Positions 7,307 through 16,372 of a DNA stretch of 64,000 nt are shown here, piece after piece; the first letter of the stretch is position 1; each line of letters opens with the position of its first letter. Under the pieces are notes generated by a model. The model searched no databases. It saw only the letters and a list, made by a program, of their open reading frames with translations, and was not told where the DNA came from. Where the stretch lies: NCBI RefSeq assembly GCF_001549985.1, contig NZ_LROZ01000001.1, positions 248,001 through 312,000 on the forward strand. Reading direction: 5' to 3'. Source of the DNA: Myroides odoratus (GTDB taxonomy: Bacteria > Bacteroidota > Bacteroidia > Flavobacteriales > Flavobacteriaceae). Made by a program: the position numbers and the translations under genes.

Positions 7307-7663
7307 TTATCTCTTTCTTGACTCACCATTTTGCAGAATTCCATTTACGATTGATTGACAAAACGCTAAGATTAAACTGAATAATAGGGCATACCAAAAT
7401 CCATCAACGTGAAATCCATCAACGAAATAGGCACTCAACATGATGATTATCGCGTTAATAACGAATAGAAACAACCCCATGGTTATAATTGTAGCAGGTA
7501 GCGTCATAAATACCAGAACAGGTCTCAAGAACATATTCAGCAATCCCATCACTACAGCTACCCACAAAGCAGAGGTCCATCCTGCCACGTGCACACCTGG
7601 CAACAGCCAACAAAGAAAAACAACTAAAGCTGTTGTAACTAATAATCGAACTATAAAACTCAT
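7307..7663 (-). CDS. phage-holin-superfamily-IV-like membrane protein
   Basis: A 118-aa integral membrane protein with four hydrophobic segments (about 4-24, 30-50, 55-75 and 88-110) and conserved polar turns GLLNMFLRPVL and DGFHVDGFWYAL. This pattern matches the family named mycobacterial 4-TMS phage holin (PF04020). Members are common in bacterial chromosomes outside prophages, and no holin activity is implied. The start is 11 bases after the end of the SGNH lipoprotein gene, so it is probably the last gene of the fadL-lipoprotein operon. Function is unknown. Confidence 0.8.
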   Translation of the reverse strand: MSFIVRLLVTTALVVFLCWLLPGVHVAGWTSALWVAVVMGLLNMFLRPVLVFMTLPATIITMGLFLFVINAIIIMLSAYFVDGFHVDGFWYALLFSLILAFCQSIVNGILQNGESRKR

Positions 7664-7674
7664 TTATTTCATTT

Positions 7675-9297
7675 TTAATTTTGTAAAACTAAGGTTGGCC
7701 CTGGATAAACAGCAGGGTTTACAAGAGGAATATTTGCTTTATAATGCTTGTTAATCACACGTAAAATTTCAGCAGCGATAAACGCATATCCTCTTGGGTT
7801 CAAATGTACGCCATCTAATGAAAACATAACAGTATTTAAATTACCCATTCCTTTAAAATAATCTGCAGTATAAATTTGACCATCTTCTACTCTTAATCCA
7901 CTCACTGCTTTGCGCAATAAATCATTCATATCCGCAACAGCTAATCCTTTCTCATTAGCCACATTTTTGATAATTGAATTAAATGCATTAGTTGCTGCTT
8001 GTACTTTTTCTTGCTCCACCACATTCAAGACAAATTTATCGTCAATTGGATATGTAATTCCCTTTTTCAACATGGCATCCATCTCTGGTTTTCCTGTTGA
8101 AGGCAATGCACCACCAATTTGTGCTCTACTTGTTAACAACATTAAATCTTTGGCTGTTGCATGTCTTGCTTGTCCAAAACCTTTTGCAATGAAAGCAATT
8201 TCTTGATCTGATAATTTAATTGGAAACTTACCTGAATCCACCAACATTTTTAAAATCACATTTAACTGTGGCTCTAAATTGTCTAGTGTTTTATCTTGAA
8301 TAAGCAGCGGATTCGCTTTGGTTTTATCTAGCAACTGCAAACGGTCCCCTTGACCAAGTTGTGTTAACACCTCTTTAAACATGCCAATCAATAGATTCAA
8401 CTGACCAAAAACAGCATCTTCATTTTGCCCTGGTTGAACAATCGCCGCTGAGGTTATTGGGTTATAAGGAACCGTAGTAAAAAATGGAATAGTTGTCACA
8501 TCAGGTACAGTAGCTACTACTCCTTTTGCACCACCGCTAACTAGTGTATTAACGATACCTTCATACGCCATTTTAAATACTCCTACGTGTGTAATGTCAT
8601 TTCCTCCATATTGAGTCAAATCTGTTCCGTTCGCTTGTTCATTCTGATCCAATCCTTCTCCTCCTGAAGTAGCATAAGCCAATACATCATTCGCTCCAAT
8701 CCAATTCGTGAAAAAAGTCGGTTTTAACGTCATGACATCCGCCATTACCGTTGTCTCATCAGAAGTAGCTGTACGAACAAAATAAGGATTTGCTTTTCCT
8801 GCCAATAAATTACTCATACTACCGTATCCTGGTGCAAGTAAATGGAATGTTTTTGCTCCTGGAACACCTGCATTATGATAAGCCTTTTGTGCTCTTTTAT
8901 TGACATCTAAAGTAACTGTTCCCTTTTTATTTTCAGGGCTACTTGTAGACATATTCATCACCAATTTCGTATCAAAACCAGGCAGTGGATTTCCATTAAT
9001 CAACATTCCTCCAACATCGTTTGTATCATCATCCAAGGGTGGTTGCGTAAATGGTCCCCCTCCAACAACTTTAAACTGCTGTGCTAAGATATTGGGGAAA
9101 GAATTTTGTTGTCCAGAACGATACAAAGTCCCATCCATATATCCTGCTGTCAAGGAATTTCCAATCGCCACATAAGAAGAAAAATCTGCTTCACCTGCAT
9201 AGTATGTACCTGAATTAATTTCATCTTTAATAGAAGGCTCACATCCTGCAGCTATAAAAGCTAACAATGGCGCTATATATAAATATTTTCTTTTCAT
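7675..9297 (-). CDS. SGNH/GDSL-hydrolase lipoprotein
   Basis: A 540-aa exported protein with a lipoprotein signal (lipobox IAAGC, Cys19). The SGNH blocks are present: block I GNSLTAG with nucleophile Ser48, block III GAND, and block V DGVH with Asp495 and His498. Members of the family hydrolyse esters of lipids, acylated sugars or cell-wall polymers; the substrate cannot be read from sequence. At 540 residues it is about twice the minimal SGNH fold, with a long insertion between blocks III and V. It begins 18 bases after the FadL-like porin gene, so the pair may act together on lipids at the outer membrane. Confidence 0.85.
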   Translation of the reverse strand: MKRKYLYIAPLLAFIAAGCEPSIKDEINSGTYYAGEADFSSYVAIGNSLTAGYMDGTLYRSGQQNSFPNILAQQFKVVGGGPFTQPPLDDDTNDVGGMLINGNPLPGFDTKLVMNMSTSSPENKKGTVTLDVNKRAQKAYHNAGVPGAKTFHLLAPGYGSMSNLLAGKANPYFVRTATSDETTVMADVMTLKPTFFTNWIGANDVLAYATSGGEGLDQNEQANGTDLTQYGGNDITHVGVFKMAYEGIVNTLVSGGAKGVVATVPDVTTIPFFTTVPYNPITSAAIVQPGQNEDAVFGQLNLLIGMFKEVLTQLGQGDRLQLLDKTKANPLLIQDKTLDNLEPQLNVILKMLVDSGKFPIKLSDQEIAFIAKGFGQARHATAKDLMLLTSRAQIGGALPSTGKPEMDAMLKKGITYPIDDKFVLNVVEQEKVQAATNAFNSIIKNVANEKGLAVADMNDLLRKAVSGLRVEDGQIYTADYFKGMGNLNTVMFSLDGVHLNPRGYAFIAAEILRVINKHYKANIPLVNPAVYPGPTLVLQN

Positions 9298-9315
9298 TTT
9301 AAATCGCTTTAATCA

Positions 9316-10566
9316 TTAAAAACTATATGTAATTCCTATACCACCACTTGTAACGGCAGACTTATACGTTCCTCCAAAAGACACATTTTGTCCGTCCTCT
9401 TGAAAATAGTCATAGGAACTATTCGTATCGCTAAAGTGTAAGTAAGAGAATACTAGATCTACTCCAATTCCGTTTTTAAACTTGTAGGTTAAACCTCCTG
9501 TATAGGCACGTGAATCATTTCTCGGTGTTTCTGGTGCAAAGTATCCTTGTTGTACAGGACTTTCATCATAATACCACCCTGCGCGTAAAGTCAATTGCTC
9601 ATTTACACTGTATTGCGCTCCTACACGATATGTACTTGAATCTTTATAATTTCTAGGATTTACTGAAGTTGGTACTGCACTATCTACGAATTCAATCACC
9701 AAAGCATCGTATACTTTCCAAAACGTTCTGTTGTAGTCAAAAGCAAATACCCATTTATCCCAAGTATAAGAAGCTCCCACTGTTAACTCTGCTGGCAAAG
9801 GCATTTCTGCTTTTATTTTACCATCTTTAAACAAGTCTTTTCCAAAACCAGGTACATTAGAGAATTTAGCTTTTCCACTATTTTCTTTCATGATAATTTT
9901 AGAACGGTAGTTTAATCCAAAACGCAAGTGATCATCCACACTTACCAAATAACCAGCGGTCCATCCCCAAGCGGTAACATTTTTAGCTTCAATATCTACG
10001 CTTGTTCTTTTTCCTTGCTCATCAGTCATACTACGCGATACATTTCGATCAAACGTAACCCCTCCATTGACGAAGATAGGTCCCCCACCAAAACTGAAGT
10101 GCTTACTTACTTTGAAAGCAACCGTTGGTTGAAAGTAAAACGCTTTTAAATCGATGTTGTTCACTAAATGCGACCCTTGCCAATCTCTATCCCAATCTAC
10201 AGCACTCCCATAAGGGGTATAAACGGCTAAACCGACCGTCATCCAATCCGTTGCTTTATAAGTCCCATAGAGATAAAAAGGCGTACCCGGGTTACGAGTG
10301 TCATTTTCCCAATCATAGGTCTTATTTTGAAATTTGGTATTAGCGACCAAATAATTCATTCCAGCAGAAAAGTTAAACTTATCCTCTAGATAAACTGATG
10401 CACCTGGGTTAAAAAATAATGATTCAGCACCACTACTAATAACAGCCACCCCTGCATGTCCCATCGCAAGCTGTCTATTTCCTTGCATACTAACGCGATA
10501 ACCACCTGCATATGTAGATGCCGTAATTAGCGTCAGAAGGGATAATGATAATACCTTTTTTATCAT
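9316..10566 (-). CDS. OmpP1/FadL family outer-membrane transporter
   Basis: A 416-aa outer-membrane beta-barrel with a signal peptide (MIKKVLSLSLLTLITASTYA then GGYR) and the conserved plug motif NRQLAMGHAGVAV, where FadL proteins have N..AMG.AG. Alternating amphipathic strands end in the terminal residues GIGITYSF, with a C-terminal Phe as required for barrel insertion. FadL proteins pass long-chain fatty acids and other hydrophobic compounds. I chose the ATG at 10566 over a GTG nine bases upstream, because it begins the canonical signal peptide. It is the first gene of a likely operon with the SGNH lipoprotein and the small membrane protein. Confidence 0.88.
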   Translation of the reverse strand: MIKKVLSLSLLTLITASTYAGGYRVSMQGNRQLAMGHAGVAVISSGAESLFFNPGASVYLEDKFNFSAGMNYLVANTKFQNKTYDWENDTRNPGTPFYLYGTYKATDWMTVGLAVYTPYGSAVDWDRDWQGSHLVNNIDLKAFYFQPTVAFKVSKHFSFGGGPIFVNGGVTFDRNVSRSMTDEQGKRTSVDIEAKNVTAWGWTAGYLVSVDDHLRFGLNYRSKIIMKENSGKAKFSNVPGFGKDLFKDGKIKAEMPLPAELTVGASYTWDKWVFAFDYNRTFWKVYDALVIEFVDSAVPTSVNPRNYKDSSTYRVGAQYSVNEQLTLRAGWYYDESPVQQGYFAPETPRNDSRAYTGGLTYKFKNGIGVDLVFSYLHFSDTNSSYDYFQEDGQNVSFGGTYKSAVTSGGIGITYSF

Positions 10567-10575
10567 AATTAACAC

Positions 10576-10810
10576 TTATTTTATTTCATTTATAGTAAAT
10601 ATAAAAAGATATCCTAATTTGACAAATTTTTAATACCCACTTTAACACTAAAAAAGAAAAAATAGAAATAAAAATACTATTTTAAAAAAAGATTCAAAGC
10701 ATAAATCCACTTTAATTATCACTTATTCATTTTATCTCTTAATTAACAAACACAACCGCATCTCTTTTCAACATTCTCTTAACAGTACCCCGCTTTCTTC
10801 CTTAAAAACA
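10576..10810. other. AT-rich intergenic region without a gene
   Basis: This covers most of the 300-base gap between fadL and the 980-aa gene, both on the minus strand. It should hold the fadL promoter, but I see no exact TAnnTTTG element on the minus strand and no ORF of interest. Confidence 0.4.
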
Positions 10811-10845
10811 AAAAAGCTGCCTTAACAAGTTAAGACAGCTTTTAA
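10811..10845 (-). terminator. terminator after the 980-aa secreted-protein gene
   Basis: On the minus strand AAAGCTGTCTTAAC-TT-GTTAAGGCAGCTTTTTT forms a long stem with one mismatch and a T run. It lies 32 bases past the stop of the upstream gene. Confidence 0.8.
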
Positions 10846-10876
10846 AAATATAAACTAAAAAACGTAAGAATTCATT

Positions 10877-13819
10877 TTAATATTGGAGGTAAATCCATCC
10901 ACTATAAGTATCATTTAATATGTTATGCATCACATAGAAATAGGTTCCTGCAGGCAATAATTTATTTCCTGAATTGGATTGTCCATACCATTCTTTTTCA
11001 TACTTCCCTGCATCGTATACCAGTATTCCCAATCGATTATACACCTTCAGGTTAATCACATTATAATTGCTTAAATCTAAATAATCATTCACTCCATCTC
11101 CGTTTGGCGAAATTCCTCTCGGAATAAATACCTTTTGATAATTAATATCCATACAGCTCTCACAAGCTTCTACTGGATCTTCGTTATCTTCCGCTGTAAC
11201 CGAAACTACATTAATAAAAGCATTGGTATGTTTTTCTGGTATCGTTAAGGTTACTTGGTAGGTCACTTGGTCTCCCAAATTTAATAACGCAATAACATCA
11301 ATCATATCCCCTATTCCTGATGTTCCCAAAGAACTTGTCCACTCCATGTGTTTGACTCCTTCTGGCATCATATCTACAACTTCCACATCTACAGCAGATC
11401 CTGGTCCTTTATTTTCAACCACAATGGTATAGGTAGTTTGTTGCCCTGGAACATAATACTTTAAACCATCATCTTTTACTGCATGTAAATCTGCCTGATA
11501 CAAAATTGGTGCAATCGTCGGGTCATTGCGCTGAGGTGTTGTTGGGTCATCAGACAATTGGGTCATGGTTCCACCATGTGTGATGGCTTTTAAAGAGGCT
11601 TGGTTGATTACCTGTTTCGCTCTAAAGTCTTCTTCAGTAATAGTATGGTACGCTTGCACCGTTACTGATTCTTTCGGGTCTAACGTGGAAATTGTAGCAG
11701 GACTTAATGATCCTGGATCCGCATTTTCATCCGTCAACACAATATCTTTAATCGTAATTTCACCGATATTTTTTACAATAATCTCATACTCAATTCGGTC
11801 GCCAATACGGATATATTCTTTGTCTACCACTTTTTTAGTGAACTCTAATTTACCCAACGCAACAATAGCTTCAGCAGTATTGTTATCTGTATCGGGATCG
11901 ATATTATCTCCTTCTACTGTGGCAATGTTTTTATATTCTCCTCCACTTTTGATCTTTACTTTAATTTCAATGCTAGCCTCTTCTTGTGGCTCTAAGGCTC
12001 CAACTTTCCATTCTCCAGTTGTTGCATCATAACTTCCTTTAGTTGCTGTATAGCTAATAAATTCATATCCCGAAGGCAATAAATCAGTCACTATTACATT
12101 AGGATCTGTAAATATTTCATCCAAGTTTTTCACTGTAATAAGAAAAACAGCAATACTTTCTTCTTGTGATTTCACTTTTTTCGTGATTGCTAAATCCGTA
12201 CAAGGTTTCACTAGTACTTCTAGAGGAAGCGACATATTACTCCAACCACATTCTTTTTTAATCTTCACGGCATACATCCCACTCTCCGTTACATCAATAA
12301 AATTATCCGTAGTAATTTCTAAAGATACCCCATTAAAGAACCATTCATATTCTAATGATTCTTCTTCTGATTCTATTCTAACAGTACAGTTGTCATTTTG
12401 TTTGATCTTGATTGGCGATTTAGCCGCTTCTCCAAAAGAAGAGAAAAACGCAGACATAGAAAATCCATCACCTTGTTGCACTAAACTAGCCGTTAATGGC
12501 AATTCTGAGCGCAAAACAATATTTTCTGGATTGCCAATAGAAGTATGCGTAAATGTAATCATGTATAATCCACTATCTCCTAGTGGCACCCGATTTCTTC
12601 CTGTTAATGTCTCAATATTTTGATTGTTGAGGTATACAATTTCTGTGGGGTGTTCAATAACTGCAAACCCCATATAAGGCAATCCTCCATCGTTATAGTT
12701 AATAAATTTCTTTGTTTGAATATTAATTGATCCTGCACATCCACCTATAGGCAACACTGTGGAAATATCCGTTTCACATTCAACTGCTGTTCCTGCATAT
12801 ACAATCACTTCCTGGTCTGACACAACCAAACTAGAGGAATTGGGATTTCGACCATCCCCATGATAAAACGAGTAATAATCTCCTGCATTCGCTAAAACTT
12901 GTGTAACCATTGTTCCGGTTTCCACCCCTTGAGGCGTATAATTTTTGATAGTAACCGTTGTGTTATCCTTGGTTGCGACAATTAAACTTTGTTCTGATCC
13001 TAAGAATTGGTTGCGTTGTGTATCATTGGGAATTGTTCCTTCACCGCGAACTACCAAATAGCGATTCCCCAACATATGTACAGGTGCCACTTGGTCAAAA
13101 GTTCCATCCTGTCCATTAATTCCTCCCGGTCCACACAATCTAGGAGTATCTCCCCAGTTTCCTACATTAACCACTACAGATTTTGTCGATTTTAATAAAC
13201 TTCCTATAGGTGCTTTAAATAGTCTACTTTGCCCCTGATTTAGCGTGAAAGTAATTACACCTGTTGTTTGCTGTACTTCCACCTCTGTTTCATCCTCGGT
13301 TGCCATTACAGAATAAACAGGGGCATCTTCATATAATCCTTGCGTGCTTTGTCTATAATAGCCCAAGCGAAACTCTACTCCTAATCCTTCCTCGCCAAAA
13401 CTCACTAAAGATGCATTTCCTTTGATATTTTCTACCCCTAAAGAAGTCCATCCTGCTGGTGCATCTGATGCAATATTTCGCATATTAACTAATACAGGTT
13501 CAGTTGCTTCAATCAACAACCCTCGATCATTATACGTTGTATTAACAACATTTCGATTCTGTGTATTAGCCGCTCCTACAAAGCGATATGAAACAGGATT
13601 GTTCACGGTTACTGTTAGCGTAGTCAAAGGCGTTCCATCACTTTTTTTCAATACGACGTCTACAGGTGTTGCTGACAGCGTCCCTATGACAATTTGATTA
13701 GCGGTGCTCCAATATTGCCATGGAGCTGGCGCTATATGATGGGTCTTATAGTATTGAGCAAATACAGTATTACTCAACAAAAGTAAAATACTGAGAAGTA
13801 AAAAGTTTTTTTGTTTCAT
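10877..13819 (-). CDS. T9SS-type secreted protein: IgGFc-binding-like N-terminus, DUF11 repeats, gliding-type CTD
   Basis: A 980-aa secreted protein. A signal peptide (residues 1-21) is followed by a region, about 25-460, resembling the IgGFc-binding N-terminal fold: VMATEDETEVEV, SQSLIVATKDNTTVTI-like strands and GGCAGSINIQTKKF. Residues about 465-545 read as an Ig-like segment. From about 548 to 885 come DUF11-type repeats (LAITKKVKSQEESIAVFLIT; ADLHAVKDDGLKYYVPGQQT). The last 85 residues form a CHU_C / gliding-motility C-terminal domain (ISPNGDGVNDYLDL, VYNRLGILVY, LPAGTYFYV), the type B T9SS sorting signal. It is likely displayed or released outside the cell as an adhesin or matrix protein. 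The single-gene unit ends in its own terminator. Confidence 0.85.
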   Translation of the reverse strand: MKQKNFLLLSILLLLSNTVFAQYYKTHHIAPAPWQYWSTANQIVIGTLSATPVDVVLKKSDGTPLTTLTVTVNNPVSYRFVGAANTQNRNVVNTTYNDRGLLIEATEPVLVNMRNIASDAPAGWTSLGVENIKGNASLVSFGEEGLGVEFRLGYYRQSTQGLYEDAPVYSVMATEDETEVEVQQTTGVITFTLNQGQSRLFKAPIGSLLKSTKSVVVNVGNWGDTPRLCGPGGINGQDGTFDQVAPVHMLGNRYLVVRGEGTIPNDTQRNQFLGSEQSLIVATKDNTTVTIKNYTPQGVETGTMVTQVLANAGDYYSFYHGDGRNPNSSSLVVSDQEVIVYAGTAVECETDISTVLPIGGCAGSINIQTKKFINYNDGGLPYMGFAVIEHPTEIVYLNNQNIETLTGRNRVPLGDSGLYMITFTHTSIGNPENIVLRSELPLTASLVQQGDGFSMSAFFSSFGEAAKSPIKIKQNDNCTVRIESEEESLEYEWFFNGVSLEITTDNFIDVTESGMYAVKIKKECGWSNMSLPLEVLVKPCTDLAITKKVKSQEESIAVFLITVKNLDEIFTDPNVIVTDLLPSGYEFISYTATKGSYDATTGEWKVGALEPQEEASIEIKVKIKSGGEYKNIATVEGDNIDPDTDNNTAEAIVALGKLEFTKKVVDKEYIRIGDRIEYEIIVKNIGEITIKDIVLTDENADPGSLSPATISTLDPKESVTVQAYHTITEEDFRAKQVINQASLKAITHGGTMTQLSDDPTTPQRNDPTIAPILYQADLHAVKDDGLKYYVPGQQTTYTIVVENKGPGSAVDVEVVDMMPEGVKHMEWTSSLGTSGIGDMIDVIALLNLGDQVTYQVTLTIPEKHTNAFINVVSVTAEDNEDPVEACESCMDINYQKVFIPRGISPNGDGVNDYLDLSNYNVINLKVYNRLGILVYDAGKYEKEWYGQSNSGNKLLPAGTYFYVMHNILNDTYSGWIYLQY

Positions 13820-14071
13820 AACTATCGTTCGATCTAAAGTGGTTGATACTAAACCTGCGTTGGTAAGCTTCAGGTTAACTTGATTCTAAAATAAAATCCG
13901 TCCAATTTAAGTTAAATTTAACTATACCGCAAATTACACAAAATAAAAAAATAACCAAAAAATACTATTTTTTTTATTTTAACACTCAAACTTTAATATT
14001 TTAAACAAAAAACGCATTTTTACTTCACCATTCAAACAAGAGAAAATAGCCCTCATTCTCGATAATTAACA
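13820..14071. other. AT-rich intergenic region without a gene
   Basis: Upstream region of the 980-aa gene. It includes direct A/T-rich words (GTTAAATTTAAC) around 13911-13923 and long homopolymer tracts, but no exact TAnnTTTG element and no credible ORF. Confidence 0.4.
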
Positions 14072-14107
14072 AAAAAAGGCTCTTGCTAGTTAGCAAGAGC
14101 CTTTTTC
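14072..14107 (-). terminator. terminator after the alpha/beta-hydrolase gene
   Basis: AAAAAGGCTCTTGCTA-GT-TAGCAAGAGCCTTTTT is a perfect 16-bp stem with a 2-base spacer, flanked by A and T tracts, so it can work on both strands. It lies 24 bases past the hydrolase stop. Confidence 0.85.
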
Positions 14108-14130
14108 TTATTGATATATCCTTCGCTGTT

Positions 14131-14904
14131 TTAAGCTAAGAATTTCGAAACAATTTCAAAAAACAGCTGGGGATTCTCCGCATGCAACCAGTGTCCTGCA
14201 CCAGGAATAGTTTCAATCACAGCTTGAGGGAAGTGCTGTTGAATGAGCACTTCATCTTGTTCTTGAATATACTTTGAGGCGCCTCCACGAACAAAGAGAG
14301 TCGGTTTATCAAACAAAGCTGTTTCATCAATACCTTCACCCACCACATTTTCATCTTTATTAAAAACGTCCAAATTGAATCGAAAAGCCAATTGATCCGG
14401 TTCTTTCCAATATAAACTTTTCAGCAAAAACTGTTTCGTACCAAAATCGGTAATTCGCGCACTGACAATTTCATCCACTTCTTTTCGCGAAGGTTTCGTT
14501 GAAAAGTCAACTGCATTTAACGCTTCTAAAATATCTTGATGATGAGGGGCATACGAACGAGGGGAAATATCTGCAACAATTAATTTTTCTACGCGATTTG
14601 GATATTTTGTTGCCAGATGCATCGCTACTTTTCCTCCCATAGAATGTCCCAATACAATAGCATCACACATATTATAATGATCCATATAGCGAATAATATC
14701 TTCTACCATTACTTCATACGACCAGGCATCAGAATGAAAACTACGCCCGTGATTTCTCAAATCTATCAAGTGCATTTCATACCCTAATGCTGTCATTTGT
14801 CGACCAAATGTGTTCCAATTATCCGACATACCAAAATACCCATGCAAGACTAGCATCGGTATTCCACCTTCTCCTTCAATTTTTGAATATAAAATCTCTT
14901 TCAT
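14131..14904 (-). CDS. alpha/beta-fold hydrolase (YbfF-like esterase)
   Basis: A 257-aa soluble alpha/beta hydrolase with the HGYFGMSDNW oxyanion-loop region near residue 21, the nucleophile elbow GHSMGG (Ser88) and a late catalytic His in GAGHWLH. The pattern DLRNHGRS and overall length match the YbfF/acyl-CoA esterase-like group. The physiological substrate is unknown. Its ATG overlaps the pdxJ stop by one base (TAATG), a layout that implies translational coupling with pdxJ. Confidence 0.88.
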   Translation of the reverse strand: MKEILYSKIEGEGGIPMLVLHGYFGMSDNWNTFGRQMTALGYEMHLIDLRNHGRSFHSDAWSYEVMVEDIIRYMDHYNMCDAIVLGHSMGGKVAMHLATKYPNRVEKLIVADISPRSYAPHHQDILEALNAVDFSTKPSRKEVDEIVSARITDFGTKQFLLKSLYWKEPDQLAFRFNLDVFNKDENVVGEGIDETALFDKPTLFVRGGASKYIQEQDEVLIQQHFPQAVIETIPGAGHWLHAENPQLFFEIVSKFLA

Positions 14905-15617
14905 TAGCTCAATTTATTTATATACATATTCACTACATTTTCCAATCCTAAATAAAGCGATTCTGCAATTAAAGCGTGTCCAATAGACACTTCTAATAGG
15001 TTTGGAATATTCGCTTTGAAGAATTGGATATTATCTAAACTCAAATCATGTCCTGCATTAATTCCCAAGTCTAATTCAACAGCCAATTCTGCCGCTTTAA
15101 TATAAGGTTCAATTCCCTTTTCATTTCCTAGACCATACTGTGTTGCAAATTCTTCGGTATACAATTCGATTCGATCTGTTCCTACCCTCTTCGCTCCTTC
15201 AATCATATTCAACACAGGATCCACAAAAATAGACGTACGAATTCCTTGTTGTTTACATTCTTGGATTACTTCAGTTAAGAAATCTTTGTGTTTAATAGTA
15301 TCCCAACCTGCATTAGAAGTCAATGCATCAACCGCATCAGGCACTAACGTAACCTGAGTTGGTTTACATTCAAAGACCAATTTCAAAAAGTTATCCATTG
15401 GGTTTCCCTCTATATTATATTCTGTATGAACAACGCGCACCAAATCTCTTGCATCTTGATAGCGAATGTGACGTTCATCTGGTCGAGGGTGAATGGTTAC
15501 ACCCGCAGCACCAAATTTTTGAACATCCTCAGCAACTTTTAATAAATTAGGTACATTGCCCCCTCTAGAATTTCTTAAAGTAGCAATTTTATTGATATTT
15601 ACAGATAGCTTTGTCAT
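14904..15617 (-). CDS. pdxJ: pyridoxine 5'-phosphate synthase PdxJ
   Basis: A 237-aa TIM-barrel enzyme that condenses 1-deoxyxylulose 5-phosphate with 3-amino-2-oxopropyl phosphate to pyridoxine 5'-phosphate, in vitamin B6 synthesis. It has the N-terminal LSVNINKIATLRNSRGG and the signature HPRPDERH at 43-50. I chose the ATG at 15617; a TTG 21 bases upstream would add seven residues that are not family-like. A TATTTTTG -7 element at 15643-15636 on the minus strand gives a short leader. It is co-transcribed with the alpha/beta hydrolase. Confidence 0.95.
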   Translation of the reverse strand: MTKLSVNINKIATLRNSRGGNVPNLLKVAEDVQKFGAAGVTIHPRPDERHIRYQDARDLVRVVHTEYNIEGNPMDNFLKLVFECKPTQVTLVPDAVDALTSNAGWDTIKHKDFLTEVIQECKQQGIRTSIFVDPVLNMIEGAKRVGTDRIELYTEEFATQYGLGNEKGIEPYIKAAELAVELDLGINAGHDLSLDNIQFFKANIPNLLEVSIGHALIAESLYLGLENVVNMYINKLS

Positions 15618-15635
15618 AATTAAGATATTAAAAAA

Positions 15636-15643
15636 CAAAAATA
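15636..15643 (-). promoter_or_regulatory. -7 element upstream of pdxJ
   Basis: Minus-strand TATTTTTG matches TAnnTTTG exactly, 18 bases before the pdxJ ATG. No TTG is found at the expected spacing, so the call is tentative. Confidence 0.4.
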
Positions 15644-15711
15644 CAAAGTATAATTAAGGCTTATTGGTTTATTTTTAATTATTTTGCAAAAGCATTTCAA
15701 TCAGACGCATT

Positions 15712-16371
15712 TTGATAACTTTAGAATCTTTATTCATCGACACACCTACCCTTACTAGCGATATGCAAGTAAGTGAGGCCATAGCTTTTTTAGATCAGCA
15801 CGAGTATTCGCATCTCTCCCTTGTCGATTCAGACAACAAGTGGATTGGCAATCTTGCGACTGATTTACTTTATGAGGTAGATGAAACGGAAAAAATTGGC
15901 AATCTACAGTATCATGCAGAATCTTTCTTTGTTTTTGCCTCTGATGATTTAGCAAAGATTGCGGATACGTTTATTCTCAATACTTGCAATTTATTGCCTG
16001 TACTTGATGAAGAGATGCATCTTAAAGGCATGTTACCCAAAGCGGCATTAACGGCAAATTTGCTAGAAAGCACCTTTTTAACTGAACCTGGAACAACGCT
16101 CATTATCGAAATTAATGCTGAAGCTTATAGTCTTTCTACCGTAGTACAACTCGTAGAAAGCAACAACACCAAATTACTTGGTATCCTAGTGCTTCAAATC
16201 AAAGATAATCAAACCCAACTCTTATTGCGTCTTAGTCAACGAAATATTGAGGCAATTATTCAAGACTTTAGGCGTTTTGATTTTACGATTGTCTCGCATC
16301 ACGACGAAGACTTCCATCAGAACAAGTTGATTGAGCATTCCAATTATCTAAACAAATTTTTAAACCTATAG
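15712..16371 (+). CDS. CBS-domain protein
   Basis: A 219-aa soluble protein whose first 125 residues look like a pair of CBS motifs (SDMQVSEAIAFLDQHEYSHLSLVD; FVFASDDLAKIADTFILNTCNLLPVLDE), which usually sense adenosine nucleotides. The C-terminal half (from about 128) resembles an ACT-like ligand fold but is not assigned. The frame lacks an ATG before residue 18; the TTG at 15712 restores the full first CBS motif, so I use it with moderate certainty. It ends one base before the nadK ATG, an arrangement common in Flavobacteriaceae and suggesting a link to nucleotide sensing. Confidence 0.82.
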   Translation: MITLESLFIDTPTLTSDMQVSEAIAFLDQHEYSHLSLVDSDNKWIGNLATDLLYEVDETEKIGNLQYHAESFFVFASDDLAKIADTFILNTCNLLPVLDEEMHLKGMLPKAALTANLLESTFLTEPGTTLIIEINAEAYSLSTVVQLVESNNTKLLGILVLQIKDNQTQLLLRLSQRNIEAIIQDFRRFDFTIVSHHDEDFHQNKLIEHSNYLNKFLNL

Positions 16372-16372
16372 T

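Noticed and set aside
7307..7663. Holin-like gene as a sign of a prophage
   Set aside because: No other phage gene, integrase or att site is nearby, and this family is common in ordinary chromosomes.
11565..12032. Plus-strand frame of 155 codons, the longest antisense frame
   Set aside because: It is a shadow of the DUF11 repeat part of the 980-aa gene, without a start context or known pattern.
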